50,874 bases of DNA from assembly GCA_036676355.1 (NCBI GenBank), contig JAKFDA010000008.1:1-50874 (forward strand), given 5' to 3'. Position numbers and translations under genes: made by a program. The notes beneath the pieces are model-generated. The model did not search any database. It saw only the letters and a program-made list of their open reading frames with translations, and was not told the origin of the DNA. Shown piece after piece: positions 42,591 through 50,874 of the stretch. Positions within the stretch are counted from its first letter, which is position 1. Each line of letters starts with the position of its first letter. The stretch is from ZC4RG42 sp036676355. Its GTDB lineage: Bacteria; Pseudomonadota; Gammaproteobacteria; Burkholderiales; SG8-39.

Positions 42591-42702
42591 CGATCGACTC
42601 CGTTTCTATCGCATTAATTATGAGGGCATCGCGCCTGGATTCAACCTGTGCGCGGGCGCGCCCCTTGCAGCGAACCGGCTCATCATCCATAGAGGAACCG
42701 CT

Positions 42703-43092
42703 ATGCTCGACACCAGGGAACTTGAGGAGATCGAACAGGGCATGCGGCAACGCCGCAAAGCGCTTTTCGATGAAGTGCGCGAAAAGATGCAGGCCGCGCG
42801 CGACCCGACCAGTTCGGAGCAGGCCGATGAACTGATCGAAGAAGGCGACGCGGCGATCGCCGATCTGCTATCGCACACCAGCTTGGCCGAGGGCCGGCGT
42901 GATCTGGACGAACTGCGGGCGATCGAGGACGCGCTTGCGCGCATCGCGGACGGCAGCTACGGGATATGTGCGAAATGCGGCAATGAAATCGAACCTGCGC
43001 GACTGAAGGTGCAACCGACCGCGATGCGATGCATCCGCTGCCAGGAAGAATACGAACGCATCTACGCCAGCGCACCTACGCCCACCCTTTGA
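42703..43092 (+). CDS. DksA/TraR-family zinc-finger protein
   Basis: 129 residues from ATG 42703, with AGAGGA at 42691-42696. A coiled coil (1-85) is followed by a four-cysteine zinc finger: Cys89 and Cys92 (GICAKCGNEI), Cys110 and Cys113 (AMRCIRCQEEYE). DksA relatives enter the RNA polymerase secondary channel. The conserved acidic tip motif of DksA is not obvious, and the length is shorter than E. coli DksA (151), so it is probably a paralogue. It diverges from the CnoX-like gene. Confidence 0.9.
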   Translation: MLDTRELEEIEQGMRQRRKALFDEVREKMQAARDPTSSEQADELIEEGDAAIADLLSHTSLAEGRRDLDELRAIEDALARIADGSYGICAKCGNEIEPARLKVQPTAMRCIRCQEEYERIYASAPTPTL

Positions 43093-43156
43093 CGTGCCGT
43101 TGAGAAACGGCCACGCGAAGACCGGCGCACGCGGCGCGAGCAATCGGCCGCGCCAC

Positions 43157-43184
43157 AAAAGAAAACGGCGGCCCTAAGCCGCCG
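43157..43184 (-). terminator. Intrinsic terminator
   Basis: On the minus strand CGGCGGC-TTAGG-GCCGCCG (43184-43166) is followed by TTTTCTTTT (43165-43157). It is a strong terminator for a minus-strand transcript that comes from the 43463-43747 gene or from the unassigned stretch between them; on the plus strand it lies 73 nt after the DksA-like gene. Confidence 0.85.
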
Positions 43185-43223
43185 ACTAAGCTTCCGCCTA
43201 AGGAGGAGGGAACGGCGAAAGCA

Positions 43224-43451
43224 CTAGCTCTTGTGCATGCCGCATGCCACGATGCATTGCATCCACACGGCGATCAGACTTCCGTCACAAGGCACCCGCC
43301 CGAGTGCGACGGAGTTTGCATTGCTGCCACCGGCAAGCGTTCGGGATACGTGCAATATTTCCAACTCGCCCTCATCCGACACCTTGCCGAGTTGACGCGC
43401 TTCGGCGCTCGTCTGCCCATTCGCGTCAGTTCGGTAACGACCGTCGATGAC
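43224..43451 (-). CDS. Possible short gene with unclear start
   Basis: A minus-strand frame is open from 43451 to TAG at 43224-43226 (75 codons). Residues such as GQTSAEARQLGKVSDEGELE and then CDGSLIAVWMQCIVACGMHKS look protein-like, with a Cys-rich end. No ATG or good ribosome binding site precedes it; the first GTG (43382) would give 52 residues. It lies between the acidic-protein gene and the strong terminator, so it would be transcribed. It is otherwise the only content of the 370-nt gap after the DksA-like gene. I do not recognise it. Confidence 0.3.
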   Translation of the reverse strand, partial: VIDGRYRTDANGQTSAEARQLGKVSDEGELEILHVSRTLAGGSNANSVALGRVPCDGSLIAVWMQCIVACGMHKS

Positions 43452-43462
43452 TTATCGGCGGT

Positions 43463-43747
43463 TCAATGATCCTCAATGCGCGGCGCGCCTTCCTCACCCG
43501 GTTCGCCGGTCATCGGGTCGATCCAGTTCAAGCCCAACTCAGCTTCGGCCTCTTCCAGTGACTCGTAATCCGGCACGTCCGACTCGGTGTCGCCGCTCGC
43601 TTCCATGTCCGCTACCGCTTCGGCAAGCGTGTAAAAAGGGCCATTTTCGCTATTCGACTCGTCTACCCAATAGTAGCCATCGGGCCGCTCGATGACACGC
43701 GCGTGCACATACTCGGCGGACGACGGTACGGAACGCTTCGGCATCAT
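43463..43747 (-). CDS. Small acidic protein, unknown function
   Basis: 94 residues from ATG 43747, with AGAGGAG 9 nt upstream; an immediately following ATG is equivalent. The first 50 residues look folded (YVHARVIERPDGYYWVDES, then GPFYTLAEAVADM); the C-terminal half is strongly acidic (DTESDVPDYESLEEAEAELG and EPGEEGAPRIED). There are no cysteines or transmembrane segments. A strong terminator lies 280 nt downstream. I do not recognise a named family. Confidence 0.8.
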   Translation of the reverse strand: MMPKRSVPSSAEYVHARVIERPDGYYWVDESNSENGPFYTLAEAVADMEASGDTESDVPDYESLEEAEAELGLNWIDPMTGEPGEEGAPRIEDH

Positions 43748-43868
43748 CGTCTTGTACTCCTCTTTCACATCGCGGCGAGAAATGAATCATGCAACCGATT
43801 CTGACCGTGTGAACGCCCCGGTGCAATCCTATTGTTCGACTAACGATCTCGCATCACGCAACCGTGTT

Positions 43869-44783
43869 TCACCTTTGCAATTCATGCGGCTGCAGCGAAA
43901 GCGCGACACCGGCGTATCGCTCCACCGATTGCAGCAGCACGGTAGGATCGATCGGCTTGGTGAGATGCAGATCGAACAGCGATTTCTCCGCGCATTCACC
44001 GTAACCGCTCACCGCAATGAATGTAGGGCATCGGCCGGCGGCCCGCGCGCGCAGCGCATGCGCAACTTCGATGCCGTCCATCCCGGGCAGTTCGATTTCG
44101 AGCAGCACAATGTCCGGACAGAGCGTGATGGCTTTGTCGAGGGCGCTGGGTCCGTCGTAGGCCACATGCACGTCATGGCCGCGTATAGACAGCAGACACG
44201 CAATGCTGTCGGCCGCGTCCGGGTTGTCGTCGGCCACGAGCACGCGACATACCGGGCGCTCCGGACCGCCGATCCAGGGTGCGCGCCGCCCGACCGGGCC
44301 ACAGTCGTCGCATACGGCAAGCAGGACCAGGGCGTATTCCGTATGCCCGTCCTCGTTTCGATGCGCCGATATCGCGCCGCCATGCCGCGCGACGAGACGT
44401 TCCATGGCCGGCCAGTCGCACTGTCTATCGTCGAAATACGGTCCATGTACGACCGCGCCGGATTCGCCGGCCTGGGCACGCACGATCAGCGTGGCATTGC
44501 ACCCGACCTGCGTGACCGACAGAAAAATCAGGCCGCGCTCTCCCGCCGCCAACGAACCGGCGCACAGCAACTGCGCCAAAGCGTCGACCAGTTCCTCCAT
44601 GTCACCGCGCAAGTGAATCGGCGCCGATAGCGCTTCGACGTGCAGATGCTGTGAGCGCGCACGTAAATGCGGGCGAGCGCGCTCGACGGCCCGATTGACC
44701 AGCCGATCCAGGCGACACACGCGAGTGGCATGCGGCGGCGGCACTGCGCGATCGGGTTGCGGAAAATCGAAGCTCGCTGCCAT
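43869..44783 (-). CDS. Degenerate kinase-ATPase/receiver protein with Glu at the phospho-site
   Basis: 304 residues from ATG 44783, with AGGAGA upstream; a longer frame reads into tandem repeats and is rejected. Residues 22-155 resemble the C-terminal part of a histidine kinase (GDMEELVDALAQLL, LVARHGGAISA), but the N-box Asn and the glycine boxes are missing and there is no dimerisation His. Residues 178-295 are a receiver domain: acidic pair Asp185-Asp186 (VLVADDNPDAAD), Ser259 and Lys276 (TKPID) are kept, but the phospho-acceptor Asp is Glu229 (DIVLLEIELPGMDG). It probably cannot be phosphorylated and may mimic the active state. No output domain is present. Confidence 0.85.
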   Translation of the reverse strand: MAASFDFPQPDRAVPPPHATRVCRLDRLVNRAVERARPHLRARSQHLHVEALSAPIHLRGDMEELVDALAQLLCAGSLAAGERGLIFLSVTQVGCNATLIVRAQAGESGAVVHGPYFDDRQCDWPAMERLVARHGGAISAHRNEDGHTEYALVLLAVCDDCGPVGRRAPWIGGPERPVCRVLVADDNPDAADSIACLLSIRGHDVHVAYDGPSALDKAITLCPDIVLLEIELPGMDGIEVAHALRARAAGRCPTFIAVSGYGECAEKSLFDLHLTKPIDPTVLLQSVERYAGVALSLQPHELQR

Positions 44784-44812
44784 GGGCCAGTCTCCTGGAA
44801 CGCGTGGACGTG

Positions 44813-44860
44813 CGGAATTTCGGAAATGCGGAAATGCGGAAATACGGAAATACGGAATTG
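44813..44860. repeat. Octanucleotide tandem repeat
   Basis: Six 8-bp units read CGGAATTT, CGGAAATG twice, CGGAAATA twice and CGGAATTG. They lie 29 nt upstream of the receiver-protein start, in its presumed 5' untranslated or promoter region. The 192-nt gap between this gene and recD holds nothing else recognisable. Confidence 0.85.
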
Positions 44861-44975
44861 GGAAAGGGCTGCCGTCCCAAGTCGCAACGATACCTGTTGC
44901 AACCGAAGGCTTCAGCAAAAACAGCGCCGTTTGGCGGATTTTTCTTCCCGGCCGCGGGAACGCCCGGCAAAGCGT

Positions 44976-46829
44976 TTAAAAAAGAAGGCCTTGTGCGGGC
45001 GGAATTGCAGTCGGCACCGGCCACAGCCGTTCGGCCAGGGCGGAGTCTCGCACCACCCCGGCGGTAAGACTTGCACGTATGACTTCCGCGGCGCCCCATA
45101 TCTCTACGCTGCGAGTGGCGCGCGTCACCGCCGTGTAAAACAATTCGCGCGTCAACACCGGCGAGGGATCGCCCGGCAGGACAAAATCGACCTCTTCGAA
45201 TTCCGAGCCTTGCGACTTGTGTACGGTCATCGCGAATGCACTGTCGCACTCCGGCAGCCGCGCCGGCGCGAAACGGCGCAGCCGGCCGTTTTCGTCGGGA
45301 AAGTAAACGCCGATGCGACCGTCCGCGTCGACCAGCGTCACACCAAGATCGCCGTTGTATAACCGCGCCGCATAATCATTGCGCGCGATCATCACCGGCC
45401 GACCGCGAAACCATGCACCCTGCTCCGTGATCGAGCCGCGCCGGCGCAACTCATTTTCCACCGCGCGATTGAGCGTTGCCGCGCCATGCGCTCCGACGCG
45501 ATGGGCGCACAGCACGCCACGCGCGCGCAACAGCGCATACACCGCCTCCGGCTCGACCGGCGTTTGCGCCAAGCGCAACAACGGTTCGTAGCGATCCGCC
45601 AGCGTGTCGACCAGGGCCGCATGCGTGGCGTCGGCATTCCAGGCGACTTCCGCTCCGTTCGCTTCGGCCAGGACACGCAACGCCGCATCGGCATCGCCGA
45701 TCCGCGCCGCATCGGCGAGCGCCGCAATCGCGCTGCCGGCGGCGAAGCGATAGCGCTTGCGCAATTGCACGACGGCATCGGCGAGCGGCGACGACAAATC
45801 GCCCGCAGGCAAAGCGTAGCCGGTGAGCTTGCGCAAACGCTCGACCGCGGCGCGACTGTAAAAATCCGGGCCGGCGCAGATGCTATGCATGACCGCGCCC
45901 GCTTCGACCGATGCGAGCTGATCCCTGTCGCCCAGCACGATGAGACGCGCATGCAGCGGCAACGCGTCGAGCAGTTTCGCCATCAGGGCCAGATCGATCA
46001 TCGACGCTTCATCGACCACCAGCACATCGAGCGTCAGCGGCCGCGCGCGATCATGTTTGAAGTGCGTACGACCCGGCAGCACGCCGAGCAGGCGATGCAG
46101 CGTGGCTGCTTCGCGCGGCAATTGCGCATCGATCTCCGGCGTGAGCTGCATCGAGGCGCGCGCCTGCCGCAGCGCTTCCTGCAAACGCGCCGCCGCCTTG
46201 CCCGTGGGCGCGGCGAGCGCCATGCGCAACGGCGCGTCCGCCGTTTCCGCCAGAATCGCGAGCGCATGCACGATCGTCGTCGTCTTGCCGGTACCTGGGC
46301 CGCCTGAGATGATCGTCAGCGGCCCTGTTGCCGCAAGCGCGGCGGCGACCTTCTGCCAGTCCGTTTCAGCGCCGGTGGCGAAGCGGCGATCGAGCGCCGC
46401 ACGTACGGCCGCATCGTTATTCGTATCCGGCGGCAGCGCCGCGCGCGCGCGCAATTGCTCGGCGACCGCACGCTCGTACTGCCAGTATCGATAGAGATAA
46501 AGTCGCGTGCCTTCGAGGACGAGCGGTCTGCGTTCGCCCGCCTCTCCCACCGCCCCCGAGGCCGACAATTCACTCAGCCATGCGGCGAGCCGCGGCATCA
46601 CGATATCCGTCTCATCCACGCACCGGCCTGCATGGCGCGCCAGATCGATGCAGACGTGTCCTTGCGTGGTGGCGCGGCTGGTCAGCGCCGCGGCGAACGC
46701 CAGCCCAAGCGTCGCCTCTCCGGCGCTGCGGCAGATGAATGCGGCGAAATGCGCGTCCAGTTCGCCGATCGCATCGGCCTCGCGCAAGCCTGCCAACATC
46801 GCGGCGATTTTTTCGCTCGGCACGCTCAT
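44976..46829 (-). CDS. recD: Exodeoxyribonuclease V subunit alpha (RecD)
   Basis: 617 residues, SF1 5'-3' helicase of RecBCD. Walker A GPGTGKTT at 177-184, Walker B LVVDEASMIDLALM, and the C-terminal motifs TVHKSQGSEFEEV and AVTRATRSVEIWG are intact. It works with RecB and RecC in double-strand break repair and in destroying foreign linear DNA. Its ATG overlaps the recB TGA (ATGA). Confidence 0.96.
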   Translation of the reverse strand: MSVPSEKIAAMLAGLREADAIGELDAHFAAFICRSAGEATLGLAFAAALTSRATTQGHVCIDLARHAGRCVDETDIVMPRLAAWLSELSASGAVGEAGERRPLVLEGTRLYLYRYWQYERAVAEQLRARAALPPDTNNDAAVRAALDRRFATGAETDWQKVAAALAATGPLTIISGGPGTGKTTTIVHALAILAETADAPLRMALAAPTGKAAARLQEALRQARASMQLTPEIDAQLPREAATLHRLLGVLPGRTHFKHDRARPLTLDVLVVDEASMIDLALMAKLLDALPLHARLIVLGDRDQLASVEAGAVMHSICAGPDFYSRAAVERLRKLTGYALPAGDLSSPLADAVVQLRKRYRFAAGSAIAALADAARIGDADAALRVLAEANGAEVAWNADATHAALVDTLADRYEPLLRLAQTPVEPEAVYALLRARGVLCAHRVGAHGAATLNRAVENELRRRGSITEQGAWFRGRPVMIARNDYAARLYNGDLGVTLVDADGRIGVYFPDENGRLRRFAPARLPECDSAFAMTVHKSQGSEFEEVDFVLPGDPSPVLTRELFYTAVTRATRSVEIWGAAEVIRASLTAGVVRDSALAERLWPVPTAIPPAQGLLF

Positions 46830-49800
46830 ACCAGACAGCTTTCCGTGCGCGCGAGCAGCATATCCAGACGCTCGATCAGCGCTTTATCCGGGCGTATTTC
46901 ATACACGCCGCTCGAATGCCCGCGTTGCGGTTGCATGCCGCGCACGAACAGATAGTAGACGCCGCCGAAATGACGGTCATAGTCGTAGTCGCGAATGCGC
47001 AACTTGAGATAGCGGTGCAGCGCCACGGTGTAGAGCAGATACTGCAGGTCGTAGAACGATTCGCTCATCGCCAACGCAAGCTGCGCCGGCGCGTAATCCT
47101 CATATCGGTTGCCCAGCCAGTTCGATTTGTAATCGGCAAGGTAATAGCGCCCATCGAATTCGAATACCAGATCGACAAAACCGCGAATGAAGCCGCGCGC
47201 GGGCGCGAGCACCAGACGGCCGATCGACTCCGGCAGACGGGAACCCGATGCGGTCAGCGAATCGAGCGCATCACGCAGTTCGCGCAAGTGCGGGTCGCCG
47301 ACCGGAAATACGAATTCCAATTCGACGAGGCGCTGCCCGACACCGATGCGATCCAGCCGCAACGCACCGGATTGGTCGAGCGGCGTGCTCACCACGTCGA
47401 CGAGCATGCGTTCCAGCAGCGACGCCCAGCGGGCGTCCACGTCGAATTCCGCAAGCTTAGTGCGCACCAGTGTCGCCACCTGAGCGTTCTGTACGTCGCT
47501 GAAGTCGATGCCTTCGAACAACTGGTGCACGAGCGTACCGATATGCGCACCGCCGGGCAGCGCGAAAAGGGTGTCGGGCGCGGCCGGTTCGAGCGTGCCA
47601 CGCCGTCCCGCATGCGGTAGCGCGTCATAATCGGGCGCCTCACGCTCATGCGAGGCAATCAGTCCGCTGAAACTCGACACGCGCCACGGCGCGGGAATCG
47701 TCGCATCGAAGCGGCGCGCGGCCAGTGCAACGACCGAGACGGTCGTTGCACTGGCCGCGCGTTCCGCGGCTGCGAGCGGCATGTCGTGCAGCGTCAGTGC
47801 GCCGCCACTTGCCTTGCCGCGCGCAATCAACGCCGCGCGCATTTCGGCATCGGTCAGCGTATTGAAATGCGCGCTCAACGCCGCAACACGATCGCTCGGC
47901 ACAGCAGCGTCACCATGCAAGAGCCACGCGAGTGCGGAAGTATCGGCGTCGTTGATGCCGCCCCACACCAGCACGCAGCGATGTTTCGCACGAGTGAGCG
48001 CGACATATGCGAGGCGCAGACGTTCGCCCAGTTCCTCTTCCTGCGCGCGACGCTGATGCGTCTGGCGTTGCACCGAACCGAGGTCGAAAGCAAGCGCGCC
48101 CTGCTCGTCATGAAAACGCAGCCACTCGTCATGGTCGCTGTGGAGGCGACCATCCCACAAAAACGGACAATAAACGATTGCGAACTCCAGCCCCTTGGCC
48201 GCGTGCAGCGTCAGCACCTGCACAAGATGCTCGTCCGATTCCAGGCGCAACTGTTGCGCCTCGGCTTCGCCGACCGGACGCGTGCGCGCTTGCACGAGCA
48301 ACCGCACCAGGCTCTCCAGATCCGCGCCTGTTTCGCCGGCGGCCTGGTGCAGCAGGTCGGCCAGATGCTGCAGATTGGTCATGCGCCGGTCGCCGTTGGG
48401 CAATGCCAGCACGCGCGCCGCAACCTGTTCGTCCACCAGCAGACTGCGCCACATGCGCATGAAGCCCTGTTCGCGCGCAAGGCGCCGATAGGACACGAAG
48501 CGGTCAAGCAGCGCTTCCCACTCGGCGCCGTCATCCGCAAGCGCATCGAGCGCGCGAGCATCGCGCCCGAGCATCTCGGTCGCCAACGCCGCGCGCAGCA
48601 GCACTTCGCGTGTCGGCTCCGCAACGGCGGCGAGGACGCGCGCCATCTCGATCGCTTCCTCGCTGTGATAAACGCTGTCCTGACCGTAAGTGACGCTGGC
48701 AATGCCGCGCGCCGCAAGCGCCATCTTGATGCGTCGCGCCTGTTGATGCGTATTGACCAGCACGGCGATATCGCGACCGGCGAGCGAGCGCGTCAGCTTG
48801 CCTTGCAAGCCCGCCTTGCCCGCGCCGGCCAGCCGCAGCAGACGCGCGATGTCGTCCGCGGTCGCCTCGATCGCGCGTTCTCCGGCGACGCCTTTAGCAA
48901 TCGTTTTTTCGCCTGCTTCGCGCGCGACGAACCAGCATTGCAACGCGCCGCGCTGCGCTTCGCCTTCGACGACGAGCTGTGATTCCGGTGTGCACGCATC
49001 GACCGGCAGAAAATCGATATCGCGCACAAGAAACGCATCGCCATGGCGGAACAGCGCATTCACCGCGCCGACAAGTTCGGGAACCGACCGACGATTGACG
49101 CCGAGCGTGAACGCCGCCTGCGCCTCACGACGCGCACCCAGATAGGCCTGCACATCAGCGCCGCGAAAGGCGTAGATCGCCTGCTTCGGGTCGCCGACGA
49201 AATAACGCGGCTGCGCACTGCCCGCGTAAATCGCCTCAAAAATGCCGTACTGCAGCGGATCAGTATCCTGAAATTCGTCGATCAACGCGGCGGCATAACG
49301 CGTGCGCAATGCCTGGGCGAGCGTGGCACCGCCGTCCGAAGCAAGCGCATCGGCGAGGTTGCGCAACAGATCGTCGAAGGACTGCAGACGGCGCGAGCGT
49401 TTGTGCGCATCGAGTTGCGTCGTCACGCGGCGCGCCACATCGGCCGACCAGTGCGCCAGGCGCGCGACAAAGTCCTGCTCCAGCGCCCGCCGTGCCGCGA
49501 GCAATGCACCGAGCGCGTCGAACAGCGCTTGCGTGGGGGCCTCGCCATTCGTGCATCGCGCAGCCAGTTCCGCCGCGGTGAAGCGATAGAAACACTCCGG
49601 GAAATCGCTATGCGTCTCGGCACGAGACAGGCATTCATCGACGAGTTGCCTCCATTCGACGATTCGCGTGCTGTTGTATACCCTGCGATTGAGCGGCTTC
49701 CACTCGCCAAGCAATGCAAACGCGTCATCCGCTTCGCGCAGCCATAGCTCACGCGCGCGCTCATAAGCCGCGACGTAATCGGCCTCCGGCGTCGCGGAAG

Positions 49801-50437
49801 ACGCTGCCGGCAAATACAGACGCGCCTCCGACCGTGCGCGCAGTGCGGCGATGCGCCACATCAGTTCGGGCGGGTCGATTTTCTTCTTATGCAGCCAGGC
49901 TGCCCACAACGGATGCGCATCGTCGAGATCCCGGCGCCAGCAATCGCGCACCGCGGCTTCCACCAGTTGCGCATCGTCGCCCACGAGTTCGGTGTCGAAC
50001 GCCATGCCGCTGTCGAACGCATGTTCGGCCAGCACGCGTTGACAGAAACCGTGAATGGTGTGGATCGGCGCGAGATCGAAACTTTCCACCGCCGCTTCGA
50101 GCCACAGGCTGTCGCGCACGCGATCGGTGGAAGCGCGCAGCACATGCGCGAGCAACGCGTCATCGCCCGCATCGACCGGTCCGGGCCGGCGCAGTGCATC
50201 GCGCAACTCGACCAGCCGCCGACGGATGCGCGTGCGCAGTTCCGCGGTGGCCGCATTGGTGAATGTCAGCACCAGTATGCTTTCCACCGGCAGGCGCAGT
50301 TCAAGCAGCAAACGCACATACAGCGCGGCGATGGTCCAGGTCTTGCCGGTGCCGGCGCTCGCCTCGATCAGTACGCGACCGCTCAACGGCACGCGCTCGA
50401 GCATCAGCGGCTGCAGCGCCATGCGTTGTTCACTCAT
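46826..50437 (-). CDS. recB: Exodeoxyribonuclease V subunit beta (RecB)
   Basis: 1203 residues from ATG 50437 (MSEQRMALQPLMLERVPL); an upstream in-frame start lies inside recC and is rejected. The SF1A helicase has Walker A ASAGTGKTWT (27-36), DEFQDTDPLQY (motif II) and LTLHAAKGLEFAIVY. The C-terminal nuclease domain keeps Asp1089 (GFVDLVFEF), Asp1102 and Lys1104 (ADYKSNWLG), with the same spacing as E. coli. It overlaps recC by 8 nt. Confidence 0.97.
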   Translation of the reverse strand: MSEQRMALQPLMLERVPLSGRVLIEASAGTGKTWTIAALYVRLLLELRLPVESILVLTFTNAATAELRTRIRRRLVELRDALRRPGPVDAGDDALLAHVLRASTDRVRDSLWLEAAVESFDLAPIHTIHGFCQRVLAEHAFDSGMAFDTELVGDDAQLVEAAVRDCWRRDLDDAHPLWAAWLHKKKIDPPELMWRIAALRARSEARLYLPAASSATPEADYVAAYERARELWLREADDAFALLGEWKPLNRRVYNSTRIVEWRQLVDECLSRAETHSDFPECFYRFTAAELAARCTNGEAPTQALFDALGALLAARRALEQDFVARLAHWSADVARRVTTQLDAHKRSRRLQSFDDLLRNLADALASDGGATLAQALRTRYAAALIDEFQDTDPLQYGIFEAIYAGSAQPRYFVGDPKQAIYAFRGADVQAYLGARREAQAAFTLGVNRRSVPELVGAVNALFRHGDAFLVRDIDFLPVDACTPESQLVVEGEAQRGALQCWFVAREAGEKTIAKGVAGERAIEATADDIARLLRLAGAGKAGLQGKLTRSLAGRDIAVLVNTHQQARRIKMALAARGIASVTYGQDSVYHSEEAIEMARVLAAVAEPTREVLLRAALATEMLGRDARALDALADDGAEWEALLDRFVSYRRLAREQGFMRMWRSLLVDEQVAARVLALPNGDRRMTNLQHLADLLHQAAGETGADLESLVRLLVQARTRPVGEAEAQQLRLESDEHLVQVLTLHAAKGLEFAIVYCPFLWDGRLHSDHDEWLRFHDEQGALAFDLGSVQRQTHQRRAQEEELGERLRLAYVALTRAKHRCVLVWGGINDADTSALAWLLHGDAAVPSDRVAALSAHFNTLTDAEMRAALIARGKASGGALTLHDMPLAAAERAASATTVSVVALAARRFDATIPAPWRVSSFSGLIASHEREAPDYDALPHAGRRGTLEPAAPDTLFALPGGAHIGTLVHQLFEGIDFSDVQNAQVATLVRTKLAEFDVDARWASLLERMLVDVVSTPLDQSGALRLDRIGVGQRLVELEFVFPVGDPHLRELRDALDSLTASGSRLPESIGRLVLAPARGFIRGFVDLVFEFDGRYYLADYKSNWLGNRYEDYAPAQLALAMSESFYDLQYLLYTVALHRYLKLRIRDYDYDRHFGGVYYLFVRGMQPQRGHSSGVYEIRPDKALIERLDMLLARTESCLV

Positions 50438-50874
50438 CGCGCAGCGCCTCCGCCATCGGTCCATAGATCGCCAACGCCAGTTCCGCAAAACGCGCATCGA
50501 GCGGGTCGTCACACCCGCGAAACGCCAGCGCGAACCATTCGTCCTCGCATTCGCCGCGTTGATTCGGCGTGCTGCGCCATTGCTTCTGCGCGGCTTCATA
50601 CGGATCGCCTTTTTCCTTCGCCGCCGCCTGCGCATAGGCCCAGGCCGCCCGCGGAAAAAACGGCAGCGGTTCGCACAGTCCGTGCGACATCAGGTCCAGC
50701 AATATGCGCAGTTGCGCAGTGGCGTCTCGCACCGGCGCGAAGAGTACGCTACGGTCAATGCCATGCACTGCCGAGGGCAACGCATGTCCCGCAGCATTCA
50801 GCGCCAGATGCGCGACCCAGTGCGCCAGTTGATGATGGGGTTTGAGCCTGCCCGGATGCGCGATCACACGCAGC
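50430..50874 (-). CDS. recC: Exodeoxyribonuclease V subunit gamma (RecC), C-terminal part
   Basis: The last 147 or so residues; the gene runs off the right edge, so the start is not seen. The frame is open to the window end. KPHHQLAHWVAHLALNAAG, WAYAQAAAKEKGDPYEAAQKQW and the ending PLDARFAELALAIYGPMAEAL match the RecC C terminus. RecC recognises Chi. The order recC-recB-recD with overlaps shows one operon. Confidence 0.93.
   Translation of the reverse strand, partial: LRVIAHPGRLKPHHQLAHWVAHLALNAAGHALPSAVHGIDRSVLFAPVRDATAQLRILLDLMSHGLCEPLPFFPRAAWAYAQAAAKEKGDPYEAAQKQWRSTPNQRGECEDEWFALAFRGCDDPLDARFAELALAIYGPMAEALRDE

Noticed and set aside
43199..43208. Near-perfect Shine-Dalgarno (TAAGGAGGAG) on the plus strand
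   Set aside because: No start codon lies within a working distance; the nearest frame starts at GTG 43233, about 26 nt away, and its product looks random.
44813..44860. Possible CRISPR array
   Set aside because: The repeats are contiguous 8-bp units without spacers; the 25-50-nt palindromes elsewhere also lack regular spacers, and no cas gene is present.

Overview
The window looks like chromosomal DNA of a high-G+C betaproteobacterium. The evidence is gene content and order: alaA-hom-thrC; rpsF-priB-rpsR-rplI-dnaB; hisZ next to purA; a long ndk-rlmN-pilW-rodZ-ispG-hisS-yfgM-bamB-der-hfq-hflX-hflK-hflC-DUF2065-hisZ-purA run; alkA-like glycosylase-accA-tilS; and a PEP-CTERM protein. This is inference from gene content; no 16S or marker phylogeny is available in the window.

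Layout. Positions 1-4045 are accessory DNA: a frameshifted remnant of a DUF2382 (YsnF-type) stress gene, a fragment of an unknown membrane protein, a large low-G+C gene coding for a SIR2-PIN two-enzyme fusion (904-3471), a second diverged copy of the 3' end of thrC (3486-3711), and a small one-helix membrane protein. Positions 4046-8519 are threonine/alanine genes (thrC, hom, alaA; minus strand), interrupted by a cluster of six palindromic repeats. Positions 8681-14738 are plus-strand genes: an Mth938-domain protein, an ArnD-like deacetylase relative with replaced active-site residues, a PEP-CTERM surface protein with a candidate sigma-54 promoter, bcp, a PIN-PhoH ATPase and a TerC/CBS membrane protein. 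From 15122 to 21380 (minus) lie the replication/ribosomal operon and rnr-rlmB. A tRNA-Leu(CAG) with a clear sigma-70 promoter follows at 21420. From 21592 to 37558 almost every gene is on the minus strand with short gaps or 1-11 nt overlaps, covering purine salvage and synthesis, histidine regulation, protease modulators, ribosome GTPases, outer-membrane assembly, isoprenoid synthesis and cell shape. Then come tilS-accA, an alkA-like glycosylase, an HNH nuclease, a CnoX-like thioredoxin, a DksA-like protein, a small acidic protein, a degenerate kinase-receiver protein, and recD-recB-recC, which runs off the right edge.

How they work together. Most of the window is housekeeping: translation (rpsF, rpsR, rplI, hisS, tilS, rlmN, rlmB, der, hflX), DNA replication and repair (dnaB, priB, recBCD, alkA-like), envelope (bamB, rodZ, pilW, ispG, accA, hflKC) and RNA metabolism (hfq, rnr). 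The part that departs from this is the left accessory segment. The SIR2-PIN protein keeps the recognisable NADase motifs and the full PIN acidic quartet, has low G+C, and lies among broken genes, which fits a mobile antiviral (abortive-infection type) gene. Two other proteins look like pseudo-enzymes: the ArnD relative and the receiver protein with Glu at the phospho-acceptor position.
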